Assembly (NCBI GenBank): GCA_049323755.1
Contig: JBMOPE010000028.1
Location: 109,025 to 173,024, forward strand
DNA: 64,000 nucleotides
From: BRHc4a sp049323755
GTDB lineage: Bacteria; Bacillota; Desulfotomaculia; Desulfotomaculales; Desulfocucumaceae
Direction of reading: 5' to 3'
Below, in pieces: positions 16,359 through 24,452 of the stretch. The notes under the pieces were generated by a model. That model saw only the letters and a list, made by a program, of their open reading frames with translations, was not told the origin of the DNA and ran no database searches. Positions within the stretch are counted from its first letter, which is position 1, and each line of letters starts with the position of its first letter. Made by a program: the position numbers and the translations under genes.

Positions 16359-17021
16359 ATGGCTTATATAGACTTCATATCAAAATTACACAGAAAAACT
16401 CAAAGGGACTATATTGGGAGAGTTGTTAGCGACGATAAGGCTTCATGTGCAGTAGTTGCCAAAAGATTTGATAAAGATTACTGGGATGGAGATCGAAAAT
16501 ACGGATATGGGGGTTACAATTACGATGGCCGGTGGCGGGTGGTGGCGGAGGAAATGGCCGCTTATTACAACTTACAGCCGGGGCAAAGTGTTTTAGACGT
16601 TGGATGCGGGAAAGGTTTTCTTCTATATGAATTAACCCAGGTAGTACCGGGGTTAATTGTTGCAGGATTGGATATTTCTCAGTATGCCATTGACAATGCG
16701 AAAGAAGAAGTGCGACCATTCCTGCGGACAGGTCTAGCCCAGGAACTATCCTACTCGGATAATTCTTTTGATTTGGTTTATTCTTTAACTACACTGCATA
16801 ATCTATACATTTTTGACTTAAAGAAAGCTATCCAAAACATTCAGCGAGTATCAAAAAAACATTCTTATATTATGGTAGAATCCTATCGGAATGAGCAGGA
16901 AAAGGTGAATTTATTGTACTGGCAATTAACATGCGAAAGCTTTTTCACACCGGAAGAATGGCAGTGGTTGTTTGATGAATGGGGATACACCGGAGATCAC
17001 TCTTTTATATACTTTGAATAA
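16359..17021 (+). CDS. Class I SAM-dependent methyltransferase
   Basis: 220 residues with GAAGGAG before the ATG. VLDVGCGKGFLL (78-89) is motif I, VAGLDISQYAIDNAK is motif II with the SAM-ribose acid, and SYSDNSFDLVYSLTTLHNL matches motifs III-IV. The N-terminal ~60 residues, including DYWDGDRKYGYGGYNYDGRW, are of a type I associate with small-molecule methyltransferases in surface-glycan clusters. It probably O- or N-methylates a sugar or its precursor. The target is not determined. Confidence 0.8.
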   Translation: MAYIDFISKLHRKTQRDYIGRVVSDDKASCAVVAKRFDKDYWDGDRKYGYGGYNYDGRWRVVAEEMAAYYNLQPGQSVLDVGCGKGFLLYELTQVVPGLIVAGLDISQYAIDNAKEEVRPFLRTGLAQELSYSDNSFDLVYSLTTLHNLYIFDLKKAIQNIQRVSKKHSYIMVESYRNEQEKVNLLYWQLTCESFFTPEEWQWLFDEWGYTGDHSFIYFE

Positions 17022-17076
17022 TTTCTATTGAAGTTTTTACGTTTTTCCAATAAAATGCTGTTTTTGGGAGGAGCAA

Positions 17077-17760
17077 ATGAGCAGCGAAACAAAAGAAATG
17101 AAAAAGTGGCAGGAAGTAAGGCAAATTATTCATGGTGAACGAATTACCCTTGGTCCATACTACTCCTACCAATTGAAGAATACACCTAGACACCTGTTAT
17201 TTTTGTTAAGTTATTATAAATTCGCGGCAAAACTACTTGGACAGGGGAAATATGTACTTGAAGTTGGCTGCAGTGAGGGTATTGGTACTCTTCTATTGGC
17301 GGAGTTTGCTCAGAGAGTTGTAGCTGTTGATATAGATGCTGACGCAATATATGAGGCCAAGAGGGCTTTTAATTCTGAGAAAATTAAGTTTATGGCACTG
17401 GATTTTCTTGAGTCTAGTATTGACATATTTGATGCTGTTGTTAGTTTTGATGTTATAGAACATATATATCCGGAAAATGAAAACAGTTTTTTTATTTCTA
17501 TCTGCAAAAATCTGAAAGATAATGGGGTTTGTATTATAGGAACACCTAATAAGACTTCAGAACAATATGCCTCAGAGGCTACAAGGATGGGGCATATAAA
17601 TATGTATACATGGGACAGACTTAGAGACTCCATGAGTAGGTTCTTTGAACAGGTTTTTATGTTTTCAGTAAATGATGAAATGGTTCATACCGGTTTTTAC
17701 CCAATGGCTCATTACCTGATAGCAGTAGGGGTTAATAAAAAAAATAAAAATGAAGACTAA
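17077..17760 (+). CDS. Class I SAM-dependent methyltransferase
   Basis: 227 residues with GGGAGGAGCAA before the ATG. VLEVGCSEGIGTLLLAEF (60-77) is motif I, VVAVDIDADAIYEAKRAF motif II, and FDAVVSFDVIEHIYPENE motif IV, as in UbiG/Coq3-type enzymes. It is followed by LKDNGVCIIGTPNKT (motif VI). It is not a close copy of the gene before it, so two different methylations are likely. The coding sequence is AT-rich compared with the genes on either side. Confidence 0.8.
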   Translation: MSSETKEMKKWQEVRQIIHGERITLGPYYSYQLKNTPRHLLFLLSYYKFAAKLLGQGKYVLEVGCSEGIGTLLLAEFAQRVVAVDIDADAIYEAKRAFNSEKIKFMALDFLESSIDIFDAVVSFDVIEHIYPENENSFFISICKNLKDNGVCIIGTPNKTSEQYASEATRMGHINMYTWDRLRDSMSRFFEQVFMFSVNDEMVHTGFYPMAHYLIAVGVNKKNKNED

Positions 17761-17796
17761 TTTAAAAACATATTAAAAAATCTTGGGGGATACTGG

Positions 17797-18555
17797 ATGA
17801 ATCTGGGGATTAAAGAAAAGTGTGCCCTGGTGACAGGCGCCAGCAGGGGTTTGGGACGGGCTGTTGCCTTAGAATTGGCTCAGGAAGGAGCCAAAGTTGC
17901 AGTAGTGGCCAGAGATAATTCCCTCCTTTCTTCAGTTGTAAAGGATATGGGCGGAGAAGTTTCTGGTCATGTAGGAATCCCTTTAGACCTGACATCAGAG
18001 GGTGCCGCAGAGTTCTTGAACAAAAGATTAAGAAATGATTTCGGGCCAGTCCAAATAATAGTTCATAACCTGGGGGGTACTTTAGGTATTAGAGATTGTC
18101 TTAGTACTATTGAGGAATATTTGAAAGTATGGAATTTTAACCTTGGAGTTGCTATTGAATTAAATAGATTATTAGTACCGACAATGAAGGAAAACAGGTG
18201 GGGGAGAATTGTTCATATATCATCTTCTTCAGCTGTGAATGTTGACGCTTCTTTGCCGTACAGTATATCGAAGGCTGCGCTAAATGCCTATGTGAAGGGG
18301 TTAGGTCGGCAGTTGGCCCGGGAAGGTATTGTGGTTTCTTCAGTGATGCCGGGTCCCTTTGAATTTGCAGGCGGGCATTGGGATAATGTAAAAAAAGATA
18401 ACCCCCAAAGATATTATAAGTTTATTGAAGAGAAAATGGCTATTGGCCGGTTAGGCACACCTGAAGAAATAAGTGGTATTGTGGCTTATCTTTGCTCTGA
18501 GAAAGCATCTCTTTTGGTTGGTTCAGTTTTACCTGTAGACGGTGGATTTAGTTAG
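17797..18555 (+). CDS. Short-chain dehydrogenase/reductase (FabG/PtmA-like)
   Basis: 252 residues. TGASRGLG (13-20) is the NAD(P)-binding TGxxxGxG motif, HNLGGT replaces the usual NNAG, HISSSSA carries the catalytic serine and Y155-SIS-K159 the catalytic pair. The C-terminal EISGIVAYLCSEKASLLVGSVLPVDGGFS is standard for the family. SDRs of this type (PtmA in Campylobacter) occur beside legionaminic-acid genes, and that is a possible role. A reductase for the branched or keto sugar of the neighbouring genes is equally possible. Confidence 0.8.
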   Translation: MNLGIKEKCALVTGASRGLGRAVALELAQEGAKVAVVARDNSLLSSVVKDMGGEVSGHVGIPLDLTSEGAAEFLNKRLRNDFGPVQIIVHNLGGTLGIRDCLSTIEEYLKVWNFNLGVAIELNRLLVPTMKENRWGRIVHISSSSAVNVDASLPYSISKAALNAYVKGLGRQLAREGIVVSSVMPGPFEFAGGHWDNVKKDNPQRYYKFIEEKMAIGRLGTPEEISGIVAYLCSEKASLLVGSVLPVDGGFS

Positions 18556-18587
18556 AAAGGTATGTTTGTACAGGAGGTTGGGCAGTT

Positions 18588-20039
18588 TTGATAAATACCT
18601 ATATTAAAAAAAAGATAGTTTTATTCATTCCTAATTCGCGCTGGCATAATAAACGTCCCTGGATCTCATTGCCATACGCAATATTAATTTTATCTGCCTT
18701 ACTTAAAGAAAAATTTGATTTAAGCATTATAGATGCTAATGGTAATGACCTGACAGAGGAGCAGAGCAAAGCCATATTATCAGAAGCTAAACCGGCTGCT
18801 GTTTTAGTTTCTGGTTTCTCTGTAGAATACTTTCAGCAGTCTCATACCGCCATGGCTATCGCTAAGGAGGTTTGTCCGGAAACTATTACTGTTCTTGGAG
18901 GAGTATACCCCACAGTTTTGGGTGAAGAAGCCATAAAGGACTTAAATATTGACTATATTTTTATAGGCCACGCCGAAAATCGGGTTAATGAATTTCTTGA
19001 GCGTATACTTTCTCATAATAAAAACATGATAAATGTATTTCCAGGAATTGGTTTTAGAGATGATAACTGTAACGTTATAATTAACCCTGTTACAAGCTAT
19101 ATATCCGATGTTAAACAGATGGTTAATCCAGATTACTCTCTAATTAATATAGAACCTTATCTTAATAAAAACACTTTAGATTATCAATTTAATTCAAAAC
19201 TTCCCAGTGCTACTATTATTACATCATATGGATGTCCGTTTAATTGTATCTTTTGTGCGACTAGAACTATTAGCGGTAGACGTGTTGTTTATCGCACTGT
19301 TGATGATGTGTTGGAAGAAATAGAATATTTAATTAGTAATCACAATGTAAGAAATCTGGTGTTCCTTGATGATTGTTTGCTTGCAAACAGGACAAGAATC
19401 AATACTCTCTTAAATGCATTTACAGATAATAGTTATAACCTTAACTGGAAGGCAGCTACTGTGTCAGCATGGCACCTTGATGAAGAATTGTTGGAATTAA
19501 TGAGAAATAGTGGTTGTACTCAGATCACTGTTTCGGTAGAATCAGGTAGTCCACGGGTTCTTAATGAAATTATTAATAAGCCGTTGAAGTTAGAAATAAT
19601 ACCTGGAATCGTTAAGAAATGCAAGGAGTTAGGCATTGATATAGGTGCCAATTTTGTTATAGGTTTGCCCGGAGAAACCTGGGATGAATTACGGGAGACT
19701 TTTAGTTTTGCAGAATACTGTGATTTTGATGTCGTCCATTTTCATATTGCTACTCCCTTGCCAAAAACCGATCTTTATAGAATTGCAAAGGAACAAAGTC
19801 TTCTTCCTCCCGATTTCAGTTTTACGAATCCACGTTTTTTTGGATTTGGACAGGGATTTATTACTACTGAGGAGTTTACACCTTCAGAGCTTATGATACT
19901 TAGATCATATGAATGGGATAGAATCAATTTTAAAACAACAGAAAAGATTGAAAAAATTGCTCAAATGTACAACACGACAATTGAAAAACTTAATGAACAT
20001 AGAAAACAAACCAGGTTAAAATGTGGAATTCATTTTTAA
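18588..20039 (+). CDS. B12-binding-domain radical-SAM protein
   Basis: 483 residues starting at TTG 18588, with AGGAGGT nine bases upstream. The N-terminal ~150 residues look like a cobalamin-binding Rossmann domain (FDLSIIDANGND, AAVLVSGFSVEYF, ITVLGGVYPTVLGEEAI). Residues ~205-400 are the radical-SAM barrel, with the cluster C216-PFN-C220-IF-C223 and FLDDCLLANRTRI. The canonical B12 DxHxxG motif is not evident, so cobalamin binding is uncertain. Members of this group include methylases and ring-forming enzymes. Together with the two SPASM proteins this makes three radical-SAM enzymes in one flagellar island. It is AT-rich, like the genes at 8618 and 17077. Confidence 0.8.
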   Translation: MINTYIKKKIVLFIPNSRWHNKRPWISLPYAILILSALLKEKFDLSIIDANGNDLTEEQSKAILSEAKPAAVLVSGFSVEYFQQSHTAMAIAKEVCPETITVLGGVYPTVLGEEAIKDLNIDYIFIGHAENRVNEFLERILSHNKNMINVFPGIGFRDDNCNVIINPVTSYISDVKQMVNPDYSLINIEPYLNKNTLDYQFNSKLPSATIITSYGCPFNCIFCATRTISGRRVVYRTVDDVLEEIEYLISNHNVRNLVFLDDCLLANRTRINTLLNAFTDNSYNLNWKAATVSAWHLDEELLELMRNSGCTQITVSVESGSPRVLNEIINKPLKLEIIPGIVKKCKELGIDIGANFVIGLPGETWDELRETFSFAEYCDFDVVHFHIATPLPKTDLYRIAKEQSLLPPDFSFTNPRFFGFGQGFITTEEFTPSELMILRSYEWDRINFKTTEKIEKIAQMYNTTIEKLNEHRKQTRLKCGIHF

Positions 20040-20058
20040 CCGGTTTTTATGGAAGTGA

Positions 20059-21057
20059 GTGAAGAGATTGAAAGTAATTGTTACCGGAGGCTCAGGATTT
20101 ATTGGTTCACATCTGGTGGACAGGCTGCTGCATGACGGGCACGAAGTTACGGTATTAGATAATTACAGCACAGGCCGTCCCGAAAATTTGCAACATATTA
20201 AGAATTACCGTTTACGGGTTATTGAGATAGATATTACGGATAAAGAAAAAATAGCTCCTTACTTCGATGGCGTTGACTGGGTGTTTCACCTTGCCGCCCT
20301 TGCGGATATAGTGCCGTCTATTCAGTCACCGGAGAAATATTTTCGTGCCAATGTTGACGGTACATTTAACGTACTTGAGGCTTCACGGCGGGCGGGGGTA
20401 AAGCGCTTTATTTATGCCGCCTCGTCTTCCTGCTATGGTATTCCCGACCAGTACCCCACGCCGGAGACCAGTGAGATGCGCCCTCAATATCCCTATGCCC
20501 TTACCAAATATCTTGGTGAGGAAATGGTTATGCACTGGGGGTCGACTTATAAATTGCCGGTGGTTTCGCTGCGCATGTTTAACGTTTATGGGCCCAGGTC
20601 GCGGACCTCGGGAACATATGGGGCGGTGTTCGGGGTTTTTCTGGCCCAAAAGCTGGCGGGAAAGCCTTTTACTGTTGTTGGTGACGGAACCCAGACACGG
20701 GATTTTACTTTCGTTACCGACGTCGCGGACGCTTTTGTCACGGCTGCCCAATCCGGTGTTTCAAATGAGATTTTTAATGTAGGCAGTGATAATACCTATT
20801 CGGTTAATTACCTGGTTGAGCTTTTGAAGGGGGATGTTACATATATCCCCAAGAGGCCGGGGGAGCCGGACTGTACCTTTGCCGACACTAAAAAAATAAA
20901 GGAAGGCCTGGGGTGGACCCCCAAAATCACTTTTGAAGAAGGGGTGGCCCGGGTTTTGTCCCAGATTGAGTACTGGCGTGAAGCACCTGTCTGGACACCA
21001 GATACAATAGCCAAAGCCACTGAGGACTGGTTCCGCTATTTAAGTCCTACAAAATAA
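20059..21057 (+). CDS. NAD-dependent sugar-nucleotide epimerase/dehydratase (extended SDR)
   Basis: 332 residues from GTG 20059 (TTG at 20068 is an alternative). GGSGFIGSHLVDRL is the GxxGxxG loop, SSSCYG gives the Ser, and Y146-ALT-K150 the catalytic pair; FNVYGPR is the usual substrate-binding segment. It resembles GalE/WbpP-type UDP-sugar 4-epimerases. Together with the GmhA/GmhB-like genes downstream it could be a nucleotide-heptose epimerase acting in the manner of HldD. Which sugar it handles cannot be told from the sequence. Confidence 0.8.
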   Translation: MKRLKVIVTGGSGFIGSHLVDRLLHDGHEVTVLDNYSTGRPENLQHIKNYRLRVIEIDITDKEKIAPYFDGVDWVFHLAALADIVPSIQSPEKYFRANVDGTFNVLEASRRAGVKRFIYAASSSCYGIPDQYPTPETSEMRPQYPYALTKYLGEEMVMHWGSTYKLPVVSLRMFNVYGPRSRTSGTYGAVFGVFLAQKLAGKPFTVVGDGTQTRDFTFVTDVADAFVTAAQSGVSNEIFNVGSDNTYSVNYLVELLKGDVTYIPKRPGEPDCTFADTKKIKEGLGWTPKITFEEGVARVLSQIEYWREAPVWTPDTIAKATEDWFRYLSPTK

Positions 21058-21073
21058 AATAAGAGGTGCTTTT

Positions 21074-21652
21074 ATGAACACCGCTTCAGGATATGTGAAA
21101 AATTATTTTCAGATTCTCACCGGCACACAGGTTAGCTATGAAGGAAATAACGGGCTGGATTTAAACGAAGGCATTGAATCGGCAATTGCAATTATAAAAG
21201 AACAGACAGATAGCGGTAAAAAACTGATTTTTATTGGAAACGGCGGCAGTGCCGGCATAGCCAGTCACTCAGCGGTGGACTACTGGAGAAACGGCAAAAT
21301 GAGAGCTGTGGCCTTTAATGACGGGGCACTGCTAACCTGTATAGGAAATGACTTTGGCTACGAAAGGGTTTTTGAAAAGCCAGTGCGGATGTTTGCGGAT
21401 AAGGGAGATGTTTTAATAGCAATTAGCAGCTCCGGTAAGTCGGAAAATATTTTGCGTGGGGTTGATGCGGGGCGGGATACCGGCTGTAGGGTAATAACTT
21501 TGTCAGGCTTTTCCGGTGAAAATCCCTTAAGGAAGAAAGGTGACCTTAATTTTTATATTCCCTCAGACCACTATGGGTTTGTGGAGATGGGCCACCAGCT
21601 TATTATTCATGCTGTGCTGGATTTGATAATGGTTAGGTCAAATGAAAGGTGA
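21074..21652 (+). CDS. gmhA: SIS-domain phosphosugar isomerase, GmhA-like (sedoheptulose-7-phosphate isomerase)
   Basis: 192 residues, the normal GmhA length. IFIGNGGSAGIASHSAVDYW has the phosphate loop of GmhA, AFNDGALLTCIGNDFGYERVF the conserved central part, and AISSSGKSENIL the second phosphate-binding loop. GmhA converts sedoheptulose-7-phosphate to D-glycero-D-manno-heptose-7-phosphate. HAD phosphatase and HldE-like partners are in the same island, so a nucleotide-heptose pathway is well supported. It overlaps the GmhB-like gene by 11 bases. Confidence 0.8.
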   Translation: MNTASGYVKNYFQILTGTQVSYEGNNGLDLNEGIESAIAIIKEQTDSGKKLIFIGNGGSAGIASHSAVDYWRNGKMRAVAFNDGALLTCIGNDFGYERVFEKPVRMFADKGDVLIAISSSGKSENILRGVDAGRDTGCRVITLSGFSGENPLRKKGDLNFYIPSDHYGFVEMGHQLIIHAVLDLIMVRSNER

Positions 21653-22241
21653 TGCAAAATCTTGCCCGGCGGTTTTTTTAGACCGTGATGGGGTAATTAT
21701 CAAAGAGGTGGGATACATCACTCACCCAGGGCAGATTGAATTATACTCAGATGCTGGCAGTTCCATTGCTGCTTTAAACAGGAGCGGCTTTCTATGTATA
21801 GTGATTACCAACCAGTCTGCTGTGGCAAGAGGAATGATAACCGAGAATGATCTTGCAAATATTCATGGTGTCATAATGGAGAGGTTGAGCTATAACGGAG
21901 CCAGGCTGGATGCAATATATTATTGTCCACATTTGCCCCCTGATGCTGGGGAACAGGATGTTCCACCATACAGAGTCAGATGTAAATGCAGAAAACCGAA
22001 GTCGGGCATGATTGAAAAAGCTTTGGGAGAATTTAATATAGACATTGGTAGAAGTTTTATTATAGGCGACAGGGAGTCAGATATAGTAGCAGGATATAAT
22101 GCCGGACTTTCAACCATCTTGTTAAATACGGGATATGGAACACAGAGTTATGAAGGGAATTCCGGTATAAAGCCGGATATTGTTTTTCAAAATCTGGCAG
22201 AGGCAGTGGAATTTATTAAGGAAACTATTGAAAACAAATGA
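21642..22241 (+). CDS. gmhB: HAD phosphatase, GmhB-like (heptose bisphosphate phosphatase)
   Basis: 199 residues. FLDRDGVIIKEVGYI is HAD motif I with the DxD pair, ITNQSAVARG motif II, KPKSGMIEKAL motif III and IGDRESDIVAGYNAG motif IV. CPHLPPDAGEQ ... RVRCKCRKP supplies the zinc-binding cysteines of GmhB. It removes the 7-phosphate from heptose-1,7-bisphosphate, between the kinase and nucleotidyltransferase steps of the HldE-like fusion. Histidinol phosphatases share the fold but the position beside gmhA decides. Confidence 0.8.
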   Translation: MKGDAKSCPAVFLDRDGVIIKEVGYITHPGQIELYSDAGSSIAALNRSGFLCIVITNQSAVARGMITENDLANIHGVIMERLSYNGARLDAIYYCPHLPPDAGEQDVPPYRVRCKCRKPKSGMIEKALGEFNIDIGRSFIIGDRESDIVAGYNAGLSTILLNTGYGTQSYEGNSGIKPDIVFQNLAEAVEFIKETIENK

Positions 22242-22253
22242 TTTAACCGGGAT

Positions 22254-23270
22254 GTGACGCTTTTGAGTTTGCGGGGTAAGAAGGTTTTGGTTACTGGTGC
22301 CGACGGCTTTATCGGGAGCCACCTTACCGAAAAACTGGTGCATTTGGGAGCGGGTGTCACCGCACTGGCGCAGTATAATTCATTTAACAACTGGGGATGG
22401 CTAGACGATCTGGAGCCGGCTGTGAAAAAAGATGTCCACGTGGTCACCGGGGATATCCGGGAGTACGATAATATGAAGTTATGCATGAAGGGGCAGGAGG
22501 TGGTATTTCACCTTGCTGCCCTTATCGCCATACCATATTCTTACCGTTCTCCGGCGGCATACGTCCGTACAAATGTGGAGGGTACCATGAATGTTATGCA
22601 GGCAGCACTGGACAGCGGGGTGGAAAAGGTTGTCCATACCTCGACCAGTGAGGTGTACGGTACCGCGAGATATGTTCCAATAGACGAAAATCATCCCCTC
22701 CAGGGCCAATCGCCCTACTCGGCCAGTAAGATAGGCGCGGATAAAATTGTTGAAAGTTTTAATCTGTCATATGGCCTGCCTGTTATTACGGTTAGGCCTT
22801 TTAATACCTATGGGCCGCGCCAGTCTGCCAGGGCGGTTATTCCAACTATAATCACCCAAATAGCATGCGGAAAGCGAAGGATAAAACTGGGAGCATTGCA
22901 CCCCACCAGGGATTTTAACTATGTCCTGGATACCGTACAGGGCTTTATTGCTGCCGCGGGATCGGACTATTGCGGAGAGGTGGTAAACATAGGCAGTAAT
23001 TTTGAAGTTTCTATCGGTGAGACAGCGCGCCTAATTGCTGAGGTGATGGGGGTTCAGATAGAGATAGAAACTGATGAAGACCGCCTTCGTCCTGCTCAAA
23101 GTGAAGTGGAACGTCTCTGGGCGGATAACCAGAAGGCCAAAGCGCTGCTTGGCTGGGAACCTGATTTTGCAGGCAGGGAAGGATTCAAAAAAGGGATTGG
23201 CTGCACGGTGAACTGGTTTACCAAAAAAGAGATATTAAAAAAATATAAATCGGATATTTACAATATTTAA
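22254..23270 (+). CDS. legB: NAD-dependent nucleotide-sugar 4,6-dehydratase, LegB-like
   Basis: 338 residues from GTG 22254; a TTG at 22263 is an alternative. GADGFIGSHLTEKLVH (15-30) is the Rossmann loop, TSTSEVYGTA gives the TxE motif of dehydratases, and Y155-SAS-K159 the catalytic pair; FNTYGPRQSARAVIPTII is typical of LegB/PglF-related dehydratases. In legionaminic-acid synthesis LegB makes the 4-keto-6-deoxy intermediate from GDP-GlcNAc. It begins a run of six genes with the order legB-C-G-I-H-ptmE. Confidence 0.85.
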   Translation: MTLLSLRGKKVLVTGADGFIGSHLTEKLVHLGAGVTALAQYNSFNNWGWLDDLEPAVKKDVHVVTGDIREYDNMKLCMKGQEVVFHLAALIAIPYSYRSPAAYVRTNVEGTMNVMQAALDSGVEKVVHTSTSEVYGTARYVPIDENHPLQGQSPYSASKIGADKIVESFNLSYGLPVITVRPFNTYGPRQSARAVIPTIITQIACGKRRIKLGALHPTRDFNYVLDTVQGFIAAAGSDYCGEVVNIGSNFEVSIGETARLIAEVMGVQIEIETDEDRLRPAQSEVERLWADNQKAKALLGWEPDFAGREGFKKGIGCTVNWFTKKEILKKYKSDIYNI

Positions 23271-23273
23271 GGT

Positions 23274-24452
23274 ATGGAAAAAATGGATTTAAATGATGTT
23301 GTTAAGGCAATAAAAAGGGTGCTGCCAGCGGACAGAGATTTTACCGGGCTGCATGAACCCTGTTTTTCCGGAAATGAATGGAGCTATATAAAGGAGTGCC
23401 TGGACACTAGCTGGGTTTCATCGGCTGGAGAATATGTTGGCAAATTTGAAAATATGCTGGCCGAGTATACCGGAGCAAAGCATGCTGTAGCAGTTATAAA
23501 TGGAACGGCAGCGCTGCATATCTGCCTTGTGCTTGCCGGAGTGAAGCCAAATGATGAGGTTTTGGTTCCCGCCCTCACCTTTGTGGCCACTGCCAATGCT
23601 GTTTCATACTGCGGGGCAATACCCCACTTTGTGGACAGCGAAGAAAAGACACTTGGTATAGACCCCTACAAACTGGAGGAGTATCTAAGTGATATTGCGG
23701 ACATTTCCGCAGGAGGCTGCATTAATAGAAAGAGTGGGCGGCGCATAAAGGCTGTAATTCCTATGCACACCTTCGGACATCCTGTGGATATGGACCCCTT
23801 AATGGAATTATGCTCGAAATATAAGCTTGCATTGATAGAAGATGCTGCCGAATCCCTGGGCTCTTTCTATAAGGGACGGCACACTGGGAATTTTGGCCAG
23901 TTATCTTCTTTAAGTTTTAATGGCAATAAAATTATAACCACCGGTGGTGGAGGGGCAGTGTTAACCAATGAAAAGTCGCTGGCCGGAATGGCCAAACACA
24001 TTACTACCACCGCCAGGCTGGCTCATAACTGGGCCTTTTTGCATGACATGGTGGCGTATAATTACCGGATGCCTAACATTAACGCCGCCTTGGGCTGCGC
24101 TCAATTGGAGAGGCTTCCGGTTTATATAGAGAAAAAAAGAGCCTTAGCCCTCAAATACTTTCAGGCCTTTGAAGAATTTATAGGGGTGAAATTCTTTACT
24201 GAAGCAGATTTTGCCCGCAGCAATTATTGGCTGAACGTATTGTTGTTAGATGAAGAGTATTCTTATTTGCGGGACTCCCTTCTGGATCTAACCAATAAAA
24301 ACGGCATTATGACAAGGCCGTCCTGGACGCTGATGCCGCGCCTGCAAATGTACGAAGGCTGCCCTAAAATGGACTTGCATGTAGCTGAAAGTTTAGAAAG
24401 AAGACTTATTAATATACCAAGTAGCGTATTCTTGGGGGATTCCTATGTATAA
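23274..24452 (+). CDS. legC: DegT/DnrJ-family aminotransferase, LegC-like
   Basis: 392 residues. VINGTAALHICLVLAGVKP and PALTFVATANAVSYCGA are the DegT/DnrJ signature. IEDAAESLGSFYKG holds the PLP-binding aspartate and NGNKIITTGGGG the Schiff-base lysine at about 219. LegC puts the 4-amino group on the LegB product with glutamate as donor. The internal insertion GGCINRKSGRRI around residue 145 is normal in the LegC/PseC-like subgroup. It starts four bases after legB and overlaps legG by eight. Confidence 0.88.
   Translation: MEKMDLNDVVKAIKRVLPADRDFTGLHEPCFSGNEWSYIKECLDTSWVSSAGEYVGKFENMLAEYTGAKHAVAVINGTAALHICLVLAGVKPNDEVLVPALTFVATANAVSYCGAIPHFVDSEEKTLGIDPYKLEEYLSDIADISAGGCINRKSGRRIKAVIPMHTFGHPVDMDPLMELCSKYKLALIEDAAESLGSFYKGRHTGNFGQLSSLSFNGNKIITTGGGGAVLTNEKSLAGMAKHITTTARLAHNWAFLHDMVAYNYRMPNINAALGCAQLERLPVYIEKKRALALKYFQAFEEFIGVKFFTEADFARSNYWLNVLLLDEEYSYLRDSLLDLTNKNGIMTRPSWTLMPRLQMYEGCPKMDLHVAESLERRLINIPSSVFLGDSYV

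Noticed and set aside
20383..20751. 122-residue frame on the minus strand inside the epimerase gene at 20059
   Set aside because: It mirrors a well-supported SDR gene, has Arg/Pro-rich composition, no ribosome binding site and no recognisable motif. The plus-strand frame at 20414-20782 is rejected for the same reason.
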